A stretch of DNA of 64,000 bases from Trema orientale (Eukaryota; Streptophyta; Magnoliopsida; Rosales; Cannabaceae): positions 1,270,353 to 1,334,352 of the forward strand of contig JXTC01000043.1 of NCBI GenBank assembly GCA_002914845.1, written 5' to 3'. How positions within the stretch are numbered: the first letter of the stretch is position 1; each line of letters begins with the position of its first letter. The position numbers and the translations under genes were made by a program. Below are positions 1 to 11,827 of this stretch, one piece after another. The notes beneath the pieces were generated by a model. That model was not told where the DNA came from. It did no database searches and saw only the letters and a program-made list of their open reading frames with translations.

Positions 1-1041
1 GTGTGTATTTTTCTACATGTTGGAGATCCTTCTTGATGGCAAAGTTCATGGACTCACATCGTTGAGTCATCCTCATCCCTCTAAAAAAGTGGCCTCATAA
101 ATAAGCCTCTGCCTAATTTTCTCTTTTCTTATAGAGTTGATGGCACCGCTCATTATCAACAAGATCAAAAGAATCTAACAAGGCCGACTATTTTCTATTA
201 AACTCTTCTTTAGTATAGTAGTTGTACATGAGATCAACAAAACTACGCTTGAAGAGAGGATTTTTAACATTTCTCGTTGCATTGTTGCCAAGATGCCAAC
301 CACATAACCAATGAGTAGCATCATGCATGAACTCTAAAATTGCATATCTCATGGCAGGATTACCATCGGTTAAAACCACAGAGGGTTTCTTGTTTTGCAT
401 GCAATCCATGAATACTCTTAACAACCAACAAAAAGTATCAACTGTTTCATCTAATAAGATAGCCAAGCCAAAAACACAAGACTCAAAGTGGTAATTTACT
501 CCAACAAGAATGCATAATGGCTTGTGATATTTATTTGTTTTGTATGTTGTGCCAAATGCAAGAACTTCCCCGAAAGCTGCATAATCCCTTCGAGAAATTC
601 CATCTGAAGAGAAAAGATTGGACAACCTATCATTCTCATTAACCTGATATTCGATATAGAAATCTCTGTCTTTCCTGGACAGACAACCTAAATAACCTAA
701 ATCTCCTTCTGAATCTGTTTCCAAGTTCCCTAATTTTCATAGGGCTGCAACCTTGTTATATACGTCTCTCAATTGGAAATGGAGCTTGTCATACCCACCA
801 GATTGCAAGGCCATATGTGAAACAATATTGGACATTTTTATCCTGACTTTATTCATAGACATAACTTGAGCGGCCACATCATCAGGAACTTTACGGTTTA
901 ATTGGTGGAATTGCATCTCAAGTACTGAGGCAATCTCATAGTTATGTGAATGGACAAACTCCTTTGCTATCTAGGTCTCACTCTCTCTAATTCGAACAAC
1001 TGTAAGTACTGCTTGACAACCTGTCCTTGTGATAGGCTTTG

Positions 1042-1080
<39 letters not shown>

Positions 1081-1378
1081 CAGCTAGTCATGTTTATGAA
1101 TTGATATCTTCGAAAACCTTCTTTTGAGCATACCACCTCCGCATGGTAATTTTATCACCCTTTTTTTTGACGTCATCAATCCGAATACTGAAACCCTTCC
1201 ATTTTGCATAGATTGTGTAAAATGTCTCCCATTTTTCTAGGGAATTCATCTCATTTCTAAGGATGTCTATAGTTTCAATCTCACTAACCGTTTTTGTTAA
1301 CTGAAGAGCTTCTAGTATTAAAGGCCAGTTGGGTGATGATAGAGTATCGACATCCATCATTGAGCTATCTCTATACAC
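1..1378 (-). pseudogene. FAR1/FHY3-related (MULE transposase-type) pseudogene, runs off the left edge
   Basis: FAR1-related proteins are transcription factors derived from Mutator-like transposases. On the minus strand the N-terminal part (1094-1378) has the FAR1 DNA-binding look: FYTIYAKWKGFSIRIDD followed by a basic stretch and RRWYAQKK. From about 1040 to 188 the reading continues with VRIRESET, FVHSHNYEIASVLE and then the MULE core, with SNLFSSDGISRRDYAAFGEV, GTTYKTNKY, VGVNYHFESCVFG and VLTDGNPAMRYAI. Below 188 an RGMRMTQRCESMNFAIKKDL block follows, typical of the region after the transposase core. Breaks: a 35-base homopolymer separates the two halves, there are in-frame stops near 988, 728 and 187, and frames shift. 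The first catalytic Asp of the usual FDTTY motif reads Gly (AFGTTY). Either a decayed FRS gene or a decayed MULE; the two cannot be told apart here. Confidence 0.85.
1046..1080. repeat. 35-base poly(T) tract inside the FAR1-like pseudogene
   Basis: An uninterrupted run of T separates the FAR1 DNA-binding half from the transposase half. On the gene strand it is poly(A). It could be a retro-inserted tail or polymerase slippage; no partner element is visible next to it. Confidence 0.9.
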
Positions 1379-1380
1379 GA

Positions 1381-3508
1381 GTATTTTATACTAAACTTAC
1401 GCTATATTGACTCTAAAAATATATAGAGCAATAACACAATGGATTATGTTATGGGAATTTGTTAAATAAAAGTACTATGGTACAAAACTCTTAAAAAATT
1501 ACGATATAGAAAATATTGGATTAAAAATAATGACAACATTATGTAAGTATGGTAAAAACTCATTTTCTTATTCTAACAAATTAATCATAGTTATATTAGA
1601 TAAATTCATAGAAACTGAAGGATTGCATATAGCTAAAAAATGGATGGAGAAGCTGAGTTATTATCATTGTTTGTTTTTCTGTTTAAACGATGACCTAATA
1701 CTTGACCTAGTACTAAGAGAAACAAGAGAAGCACTCTTAATCAAAATGAGTTAAGAAGTATACCGTTTAAATATGAGTGTTGGTTTGGATAGTGGACTGT
1801 CTTTGTTCCTCGTTAAGACCCTTTTCTACCAGTATGAGAGGCTGAGTTTTTTTTTTTTTGAAGAGATGATATCTGTGTATTTGTGTTAATTGGAAGGGCA
1901 ACCATTTGATTATGCTAGTAATCTTCGAAAGGTTAGATTGGTTGGTTTAGTTTGTTGTCAATTTAATGTTCAATTAATATATGTCGAATAGGTCAGTTAA
2001 TATAACCAACGACCTAGATTTTCAACTATTGGAAAATATAAAGTTGACTCGGAGGTGAGGGTTATGTAACAAATATTAAGCTTTTGATATGGACAGTGAA
2101 AAGTTTAGGATACTGGGCTATTTTGTGGACCTAATAAAATCGAAATATAGAGGAAGTGCCATTATAATAAGTGATGCATGGCTAACTTTTCTACTTCATG
2201 TACTATTTTTTTTTAATAAAAAACCTAGCATAAAAAACAAAATGTATTTTTATTATTCTTATTGTGAGCATATAGTTATTAAATTGGTAATAAAGGGTAA
2301 GGAAATAGAATCTTATACTTACTAAAAATTATATATTGTTTAGTTGACATTATTTAATTAATTAGAGCAAAGCAAATACATGAACAACTTAAAATACTCT
2401 ACTAAGTCAAGAAGTACATTTAGTTATTATGATGACACTAAGAAGTAGAAATTAATTAGACTTTTGGCACGGTACATTTCTTATAGATACCTTGGAAATA
2501 TATAACTAATTAACTTCATCATCGTTCTCAGGCCCCATCAAGATCTGGTCTAAAGAAGGGTTAACCAAGTGGCCCGTAGCAGTGTAGGCTATTATAAACA
2601 GATCACTAACTCTGACAGCATCTACGTCTTTATGGGCTTATGCTAGCTCCACTTTTACTCCAACAAACCTTTCCTGGACCATCTCTAGCATAAGCCTGGT
2701 GTCGTTTGAAAGTTTGATCATCTTTTCCATTGACTGTATGTACTATTTGCATTTTAGACAATCCGTGTGGCTTGCTGTACTTGCAAACTCCTTCTATTGA
2801 TATGATTAAGGGTTTTTGGTCTGTCTCTCCATGAATCTTGTTTTTTTGCTTCGGGTCTTTTAAAAGAAAAGTCCTCTTATTTTGACTGAAGTGAAAATGG
2901 TATGGTATCCCTTGAAACTAGAAGATGTGTCCAATAAGAGTAAGCTTGAGATATAAAAGCAGAACCAAGTACTTGAGGTTAGGTTTCTTTACATTAATTT
3001 CTATAGCCCTAGGTAGCTATAACAGTCCTATTTTATGTGTTTCTATATTGTGTAATATCCAATATGCAATATTTCAATAGAGATATTTGTGGCCCAATTA
3101 TAGTGGTCAATTGGCACATGCATAACTGGAAGCAATTAATATATAGCAAGGATAAAGGCTTTAACTATACTGTTTTAAAGATTGACTATTTAGGAGAATA
3201 AAACTTAAGTACTTGTCAATAGAGCATTTCTACGTAGTCGAGCATCTGCACTATGCAAGCATACCATGAAGTATGAAGTGCAAAGAAAGTATAAATCTAT
3301 AAGAATAGAAAAAGTTGAAGTGAAAATTGAACTATAGATAACACATATAGCCTTATGGGGATCCATTAATTGTACATAAGCAGGAGTAGTAGTTCTGTGG
3401 ACCTAAATAAAGTAGAAAGCCATAATAAACTAAGGAGAAAAAATCCTAAGAGACATTGAGATATACAAAATGCCTCCACTCTATGTCCTACAACAAAGAT
3501 AGTAGAAA
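1381..3508. other. Intergenic, no gene recognised
   Basis: AT-rich sequence with only short open frames lacking any recognisable motif (for example plus-strand frames at 1530-1754 and 2089-2325). No RNA gene or terminal-repeat element was recognised. Confidence 0.5.
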
Positions 3509-3787
3509 ATGAGTTCAACTATTCGTATTCCTTCCAAGGAAGAGCTAAAGGCATACGAGGTAGAACTCCATACTATCCAGCAGGCTATAATGGATTTGGA
3601 ATTCCACATAGAGCTATTCAAATTGATATTGATGGTTCACGAGTTGAGGCATCACTTGAGAAAGGTGAACTAGGAATAGCTTTGGAGCATAGAAAAAAGG
3701 CAAGAAAACCGTGAACAAATGATCCGCAGTTACCAACGACAGAAGAAGTACGAGGAGGAAAAACTACAGAAGCTTAAGGAGATTTGA
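3509..3787 (+). pseudogene. Charged coiled-coil ORF interrupted by two amber codons
   Basis: One frame of 93 codons starts at ATG 3509 and ends at TGA 3785. It reads as a highly charged helical protein: SKEELKAYEVELHTIQQAIM in the first half and REQMIRSYQRQKKYEEEKLQ in the second. Two TAG codons at 3671 and 3677 (codons 55 and 57) break it. Heptad-like Leu/Ile spacing among Glu, Lys and Arg suggests a coiled coil. Such segments occur in transposon-borne GRF zinc-finger proteins, and a GRF exon lies 1.2 kb downstream on the same strand, but a link between them is inference. Family not identified. Confidence 0.45.
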
Positions 3788-4961
3788 TTCAAGAAATTCG
3801 GTGCCCTATCAGGTTGGAAAAGGTAGGAGGAGTAGGTCATGTAACCTTTTTCCAGAAGTTAAATTTCTAGAATTTGGTATTGTTTTTACCTTATTTTCTT
3901 TCTTTTTTTTTTGGAATTTTTAATGAATTTAAGTATGAATATTTGTTTTATGTCTGTTTGGGGCCTAATATATTTGGGGATTAAGATGCGCTAAGTATGA
4001 TAGCTTGTCCTCCATTAAGTACTGTGGTTCCATTATTATCTATGAAACTATGTATCCATATTTGTCTAATATATTTGTGCCATATATATTTGATTTATTT
4101 GGTGGACAAGAAGAACTATATTTAAATATGTACTGTATTATACAGTAAGATCTCATGGAGATGAGTTGTGTGGCAAAATTTCATATGCATTATACCTATA
4201 TTTTGTTTCTTAAAAGTCTTAGTTTTTAAGGCATGGATATAAAAATTAAAAAAATAAGTAATGGATTTTTTCACACTATTCAAAACATGGGACTACAAAC
4301 TAGGTACTCATGTCACTCTCAACGATGTAATTCATGGCCAGTTGGACTCTTCTGAACAAATTAGGGGAGGATTCCTCTTTAGATATGAAATTTAGGGTGT
4401 ACAATCTGTCAATTTATAGAACTCTGGTATTTTCGTAACTCAAAATAGCAACTAATGTGACCCATAATCAATTGACTACTCATGAGTTATGACTAGGATA
4501 GCTTTTGTTAGTTATTAAAACTAGTTAATCTCAGTAGGCATTATTATCATCCATCATGGTTGGCTGGGCTTTTTTTTTTTTTTGGACAAAATTGTTAGGC
4601 AAACCAATGTAGACCTTGCTATTCAATTTTCAATAGAACAAGCCAATATTGATATATTATAATAATAGTTTGGTTAAGAACATATGTCCACACCATAGAT
4701 GGGACAACTTAATCATCCAAATGGAGCCTTGTTGTTCTATCTTGGACTCGTGGACAGTACAAAATGGTCTCTGAAAAGCATGACTAGTAGGTCATCATGT
4801 ACCTACACACTATTGCTAAGGCATAAGTAAAATATTGATAAGATATTACCAGTTGGGGTATTTTGCTCAAGACTAAAGATAAGGTCTAGATTTGAAGCAC
4901 CATTGTAGAGCATTTCTGTACCTCCTTTTCCTTCTTCAAATTTGCTCAAATGCAAAATGAA

Positions 4962-5102
4962 ATGGCAAGTTGTAGTCATGGTTCTAGCAGTGGATCCTCA
5001 GAGGTCATTCGGCCTCACTGCAAATGCGGAAAATGGGCTACATGTCGGGTTTGTTAGACCAAGAAGAATACTGGCCAACGCTTCTTTGGTTGTCCCAATT
5101 TT
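4962..5102 (+). pseudogene. GRF-type zinc-finger first exon with an amber stop
   Basis: From ATG 4962 the frame encodes a Ser-rich leader, then HCKCGKWATCRVC and, after a TAG stop (5055-5057), TKKNTGQRFFGCPNF. The spacing C-x-C-G ... N-x-G-x-RFFGCPN is the signature of zf-GRF domains, which bind nucleic acid and are common in plant transposon-encoded proteins. A consensus donor (GTGAGT) begins at 5103, exactly where these genes usually have their intron. The second half of the finger (C-x-FF-x-W) was not recognised downstream. The stop makes this copy non-functional unless read through. It lies between the FAR1-like and the Ulp1-like remnants, so it is probably part of the same mobile block. 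Confidence 0.7.
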
Positions 5103-6205
5103 GTGAGTATATCTTTCAACATGTTATGTATTTTAGTTAACTTAGTACAAAATATATTCTGAAATAAATGAAATATTTTGATTTGATATGTTCAGCTATC
5201 TAGTATACTACTAATATAATCGACTAACAATGGACACTTGTAGAGGAGTGTTAGAGATAAAGGTTGTGGATTTTTCCTCTAGAAAAACCCAAAGATATGT
5301 GAGAGGTCTATAATCGTAAAACCTAGTCTGTTGAGGAGAATCGAACTGCAAGAGATGGAGATCCGAAAGCTATGATATATTTATTCAGATATATATAGGT
5401 GAATTTGTCCATCCATAAAATTAGTATTAATATTGTCTTAATTATGTTATTCGTAATGGTATGTTAAGAGATTTTTGTAAAATTGAAACTAATTCTGTGG
5501 CCGGTGAGACAGGTTGAAATGGACTCTATGCACCATGGATTATGTAAGCCAAGTTATACATAAAGACCCATGTGCCCATTTTCTTTCTTTATATTAGACC
5601 AGGTGCATGGTTACCAAAATTCATGGAACCCATATAATTCAGCTTACTTATTTTCATACATGGTGCTTAATTTCATTGATGAATAGAAACGTACAGAGAT
5701 CTACACAACATGTAGAAACATAATAGATATAGATATTTGTATAATTTGTTGGCTAAATTTGCACAAAATTAGCCCCAGTATCTTCATATAACAAAAGTCA
5801 TTGGCGCATAGCCATTTTCATTTCAAGAGTACATATAACCATAACTTTAGTCAGCCTTGTACTAATAACAAAAAATTGGCCAATGAGTTACGTAGAGTTT
5901 TGGCATAGTCATTAGTAGTGCTTATCACTTCCCAGCCAACTGTCTCATAAAGTCTTAATTTGTACATAAAAAGTAAAATATATATAGTTAGAACATACGT
6001 AACATAACTACCAAGGCGAAATTAATATGAATTGACAAATTCCTTGTGTGACTGGAAATTATATCTTCGATGTAACATTTGATCGGCAAGGCGTGTGCGG
6101 AATCATGTTCTTCTTCCTCCCCTTTTTTGTGGCAAACCTCTGATCTTCAGGTGATTTTGAAAGGCTTCGGACAAGGGATGATGAAGAATGGGACTACTTA
6201 CAATC
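5103..6205. other. Intergenic, no gene recognised
   Basis: No convincing coding frame or structured element was seen. The interval separates the GRF exon (plus strand) from the 3' end of the Ulp1-like gene (minus strand). Remnants of either may be present but are not recognisable by eye. Confidence 0.4.
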
Positions 6206-9200
6206 CACATCAGGTTTAACAGTCTCAAGATTCCTGCAGGCTAAAATGAAATTCTCCACATCTGTTGATATTGAATCCTTAAGACTGTTGAATGGGTGAT
6301 GAGTAATCTGTAAAGATATACGGAGCCTTTCGTCCACCGCGAAAAACTGCACATTACACATAGCAGCTAAAGTAATACTAATAACATTACGACAGCATAA
6401 TCATTTAAAAGCAGTGCTATATAAATTACCTCCTCAGGACAATTTTCTTTGCCCTTACTCAAGGCCTCCATGTACATCATAATGAATACTCTGCAATCAC
6501 TGCCATTATCTTGTTTTGGTATAATGAATACGTGGCGAATTAAACAGTTGACAAACTGATAGTCATCTCCAAATGCCATCTTCCTATCTAGTAACAATAG
6601 GGTATCTAACCTCTCCAACTGCAAGGACAAGATTTGAATAATTCTAATTGTAGTCCTAATAGCATATGAAATATTTCACTGACCAAGTATATGTATATTC
6701 AAATAGCGTTTACTAACCATTTCATATACCAGTTCTGCATGTGCGGGTTTGTCCCTTGCTGTTGACATTGAGTCCCAAATCTGAATCACATGTTCTTTTA
6801 TCCAGATATCGGCCATAAACCAATGATTGCCAGCATGGAGTGGAACTAAGATCTAGTTTAACAAAGATATATTATATCATAAACAAGTTAATTAATGGAA
6901 CCACCATATTATATGCTTTGCAAAGGTCATTAGTTGGGCCACAAAATTATCCACCAACCACAATACACTATATTGCTTACATGTTCACATACAGATAGAT
7001 CACCCAAGTACTTCTCCTTCCACTCTTGTTCTCTTGCATATCGGTTAATCGTCATCATTAACCGAAGGTATTTTTGCTACAAAATCATTTATAAAAGATC
7101 ATGTTATCACCTTAATTCAAATTCAATAATATCTTACTCAAATATCCAAATATAATATTTGACTTACTGAAACCTGAGTAGGCAAGAACCACACACTAGG
7201 GGGCTTTGGGTGTGCACGAGTAGGTTTCGCATGAGTTAGTAGCTGTGCAAAGCAACATATAACCTAAATAGATATCTAGGTCAGTCACATATTCTGTACA
7301 TCAATTTTCTCAACTGTATTTCATTTTTACAAAGTTATATTCCACTTAAATGGAACCTACTAAACCGTCAATATTTACCCCCGGCTTCATGCACTTCATT
7401 AACTCATGGGTAAGCTCAATTTTTCCATAACTAGCAACCACATAGCTATATGAAGTCAACTAAGTTAATATATCTTTGATTATTGCTTTTTTAATCCAAA
7501 CAAAACAAAAACATACGTAATCTATACACATATTGCCATACCTTAAGTTTTGGTGTTCACTAAATATAAACTCAGCCATCTCAAAATCAATCTCCTTCAC
7601 AGGATACCAGAGATTAAATAAACCAACAGTATGACCACGTGAGCTTATAAACTTCTTGAGTGATTTCTCATACACCACAATGGAGTCAACACTAATCTTC
7701 TTCTCAGTCACATTCTTGCTTTTGGCCGATGCTTCGTCATTCTTGGTTTTATCAGATGCTTCCTCATCCTTGCTTTTATTAATCGAAGCGTCATCCACTA
7801 CATGCACAATGTCACCACCAAAATTGACAGATCGAGAAACATCAAAATTCTGATTGGATGGTTGAGCTTCTTCTTTCATGTTCCTCTCTGCGTTCATCTT
7901 AATTCTTGAAGTGGTCATTACTCATTAAAGCTGCCTTCCAAAAATCTTGTATAATTGCACCCTTAACACCTCAATTTCTTTGCAAACAACTTCAGTAACA
8001 TTGGAAGAAAAAGATCAACTGTCTCTTTCATTACACGCCAGACTTCGTCAACTACTTCAGCCTTCATCCTACTAATTTTAGCTTTACATTTCGACGAACA
8101 GCTTTGGATGCCATCTGAATTCAGTATGCTGCCTAAGGGTGAAGTCTGGGAAACAGTGGCTTGTGATGGTCCATTTAGGTTGCGAACACTTGGCAGGATT
8201 GCATAGGCCTTGCGAAGCTGGATTTAATATACTAGTTAGATTTTATATTACATATTTTATTTCAAAAATAGAGCATAATAGTTTGTGATTAATGCATATC
8301 ATCATAACAATCAATCCTTAACTTGACATTTTCATATCCACCTACCCTACAGATGTATTGCACTACACGCCGTACACTAGTAGCAGACCAAAACGCAATT
8401 ATAAGAACTGATCTATCCACATATCCCGAGTGCCAATCCACATTATGGAAATATATGAGCTGCCAACATAAGTTAAGTTTTCATTCAAATTTTGCAATAC
8501 TAATTTCCTAACCTCTAGTTGTATACATGATAAACTTAAAATTACAACGAAACATAAATTGGCTTCGAAATCACAAACTATTAACTGTAGAAAAAGAGTG
8601 CATCCAGGCATGTACTTTAATGACCTCCCTTGGAAAGCTGCTATAAAGTTCATCAGATATTCGACTGTGTACGAGGCCCAATTTTTCTTCCGAATGCTTT
8701 TAACATCATATAGTACGGAAACATAATCAGTGTTGACATGAACCCCTAATGTTGGACAAAGAATAGTCCCAATGACAAGCAGTATAAAACGAATTACAAA
8801 CAACTCGTCTGCCTCTTTTGATTTCTATAAATCAAGCACAAGGTCACTCAATAGGATGCGTCCATCAGCTCTGATTATTTCATCCCTGAACGAGTTATTC
8901 TCCATATCATCATACACAACTATCTCTTTGCCACCATCTAACAATCCTATTACAGCCTTAAATGATTCTCTGGTAAGCGAGTATGCGTACCCCTGAATTG
9001 TCAGTGTCTTGGCCTTAGTATCGACTCTATCTATTAAGTAAAATATAAGTGAACTCTTCACAAATGGGGCCTTCATTCGAAGAAATAAACCAAATCCGCA
9101 ACTTGTTACTGTAGTCTTTTGTTCATCGGTCAGCGATGATATGACGGAGCATACTTCCTCCACTGAGCAACGACACTGAACCTTTCTTGTTCCTTTTATT

Positions 9201-9730
9201 GTAGGCAATGCTTTCCTAATCACTTTTCCAAACTTCGTTGCAGCTTTACCTTTATCACAAGTAGGGATACCTTCACCTGAAGGAAGAACACCATATTTGG
9301 CCTTCTCACTTGCATTCATCTGCCTGAAAATAACACCTATCTCTTTTTGAACCTAGCAAATAAGTAGATACCAATTAGTATATACACAAAGTAAATAACA
9401 TCCAAAAAAGAAAAAATTATCTACCTCCTCTGCAATCTTCCCAGGATTCTTCTTCTTAAACTCGGAGTATTTCTGCCTACTGCATTTACAACATCAATTA
9501 TACTTTTTTTTAGTTTTTGAGCACAAATTCAAAGCCAATCGAGCAGCAATTCATATAATTTATAACCATTCACTCACTGAAAATCAACCCACTGCTTGAT
9601 TTTCTTCGGAGGTAGTGCTCCTTTGCTATAAGAATTTTACAGTTAATAGATTTATTATTGACAATAATACTTAGACTACATACCTAATTGCCTCCTTGAA
9701 ATACCCAATGCAGGTTCCGCGTTTCAACAT
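6206..9730 (-). pseudogene. Transposon-type HMG-box / Ulp1 (C48) cysteine protease gene with one in-frame stop
   Basis: A multi-exon minus-strand gene. Exons 9730-9684 (MLKRGTCIGYFKEAI) and about 9625-9586, then pieces at about 9480-9424 and 9355-9300, join into an HMG-box-like segment: WVDFQ, KYSEFKKKNPGKIAEE, VQKEIGVIFRQMNASEKAKY. The central region (8399-9298) is typical of plant Ulp1-type transposon proteins (RCSVEEVCSVISSLTDEQK). It would be continuous but for a TAG at 8825-8827. The protease core is at 6852-6718 (ILVPLHAGNHWFM, IWDSMS) and 6618-6430 (PKQDNGSDCRVFIMMYMEAL), giving the His, Asp and Cys of a C48 triad with clean GT-AG borders. A further exon ends near 6206 at a GTAAGT donor. 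Ulp1 enzymes remove SUMO from proteins; copies on mobile elements have unknown substrates. The usual Gly after the catalytic Cys is Arg here. The true end lies outside what I can assign. Confidence 0.72.
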
Positions 9731-10732
9731 CAAGACAATCGCTTCCTTCGTCAATATCTTCTATCTCACTTGTTTGTTAATCTTAACCCTTCTCCATGGG
9801 AACCCCTCTGCAGTTTTCCTTTCTCCTTTTCGAAGGAACTAATCTTTTAAACCCCAAAACTCACAATGTTAAAAGCCAATTTTAGCCGGTGACCAACCTT
9901 GACTACCCCTACTCTGCCTACGCTACCACTCGCCAGTCCTACTCCAACCTATAGTTTAATGTAGACCATTAGATCAACCTCTTAATACAAATCAACAGTC
10001 GAGATTATAAACGGGACCAGTTCCCTTTTTTATCTGAGTGGGATATCATCCGCCCCCTACTAGAGTGTATATATATATAAATTGTATTAAAATCAGCTCA
10101 ATGAGCTGGACACTTGTCTCTATACAATAGCAAGACAAAAAGGAATCCAATAATTTCTTGCTTACTTTGTAAATATATATGTTTTTCCTTTAAAAAAAAA
10201 TAAAAATTCAGAAGAATACTTGATGATGACAAAATATTAATCTTTTTTTTTTTTTGAAAGTGACCAAATATTAATCTTTTGAGGGAGAAAATTCAAAAAA
10301 AAGAAAACCGCATAGACGATGAGAGAGAATGAGCCTGTACTAACAGTATGAGTCAGACAAAGGCAATATTAAAATGATTTGTGTATGTACCACTCTGGCC
10401 CTAAATTTTAGGGTCTAATGAAATGAAATAAATTAAAGCACATGTATGGAGGATATGAGAGAGAGAAGGAGACGTTCGTAATTCCACAAAAATAGGAACC
10501 GTTTATGTATTTATCTGATCCTAAATTTTAGGGGCCAATGAAATGATGAAGGTCCACGTGAAATTATGGACAAGAACGCCACCTCCTGTCCTGGTCTTCT
10601 CTCGTAAGCCCTAGTACCCTCCCTTTAGCATATCTTACTATGTATGCATATATAATTAAATAATGACTACTCAAACGGTCATTTCTTTTCGCAAGCCTTT
10701 TTCTCCTTCTTCCTCCTCCTCAGTACCTCACC
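9731..10732. promoter_or_regulatory. Intergenic, upstream of a low-complexity gene; short direct repeat and G-box
   Basis: AT-rich sequence with no coding frame. A roughly 30-bp segment (CCTAAATTTTAGGG then AATGAAATGA) occurs twice, near 10400 and near 10510. A CACGTG G-box lies at 10555-10560, about 170 bp before the ATG at 10733. Regulatory use is inference. Confidence 0.35.
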
Positions 10733-11346
10733 ATGGCCAACTGCAAAAAAAGAAACCAACAGAAGAACCACCCCATTAACAACAACAACCCCATTGCTGC
10801 CACAAGCAGCAGCAGCACCACCAGCAGCAGCAGCAGCAGCAGCACCAACAACAACAGCCCTACCACCACCACCACCAACAACAACAACAACCCCACCACC
10901 ACCACCACCACCAATAGCAACCCAACCACCACCACTACCAACACAATAGCCCCACCACCACCGCTGCCATTGCTAAGAACAATAGCCCCCCCACCATCAC
11001 CACCACCACCACCAATAACCCCACCACCACTACCACCACTAACAGCAACCCGACCACCACCACCACCACCACCACCACCACTATTGCCATCATTCTCACC
11101 AAAATCAACGGTTTTCTCACCACTTTCAAACCCATTAGCATCAAGCTTCTCATTCTATTTTTATCCAATCCAGCATATATGTTACCATTCAGCTGAGAGG
11201 CAAGCCAACCGTTATGATATTGCTCGGACATACCTCAATTTTGCTCAAGGATGAGGACTACACATGGTTGTGTACCATCGTCTTGGGGCCAAACTTTCGG
11301 AAGTACAGTTTAGAATTTCAACTGAGATATGAATACGCAACAAGGG
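10733..11346 (+). CDS. Putative hypothetical protein with Asn/Ser/Thr/Pro homopolymer runs
   Basis: An open frame from ATG 10733 begins MANCKKRNQQKN and then consists of Ser, Asn, Thr and Pro runs built from AGC, AAC, ACC and CCA triplets to about 11090. It stops at 11252. In the +1 frame a better-balanced segment appears from about 11150 (GKPTVMILLGHTSILLKDED, then LGPNFRKYSLEFQLRYEYAT). It ends at a GT donor at 11347, so an exon of a real gene is likely, with a triplet-repeat length change or an unseen short intron explaining the frame switch. A further exon-like segment begins after an AG near 11694 (TRVLAHVTIEDVVDWVEPI). No family is recognised. It may be a young, fast-evolving or already broken gene. 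Confidence 0.35.
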
Positions 11347-11827
11347 TACGTCATTTCATCCTTCAACTCATGCACCCACTACTTATACATGGATTCCATA
11401 TTTATTTTCTTTTAATATTTTCTTATTTTAAATCATTTTACTGATCTAAACTAGTATTAGAGTTAGAGTTACATTAAAATAACCTTACCCATTTACCCAT
11501 AGTTAACCTGTTAGGCTTTTACCCAACTCATGCGATGCGACACATTCTACTACTTTGTTAAGTCCCTTAAATGTGCCTCCACCAGTAATAATAAGCATAT
11601 ATATATACCCGAGTTTTTGTGTCGAAGTACGTATATATATATGTTAAATACATGGCCGTATTTACATTTTATTTTTCTTTTTTCCCTGATCAGACTAGAG
11701 TTCTAGCACATGTTACCATTGAGGATGTGGTTGATTGGGTTGAACCAATCCAATCACCTACTTCTAACATGTATTGCACCAAATTTCATGATATCATATT
11801 TGTCCCATACTACGGGTTATCCTCTTT

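Noticed and set aside
10720..11231. Val/Leu-rich minus-strand open frames opposite the triplet repeats
   Set aside because: They are the reverse reading of AAC/ACC/CCA triplets (GTT/GGT/TGG) and have no other content.
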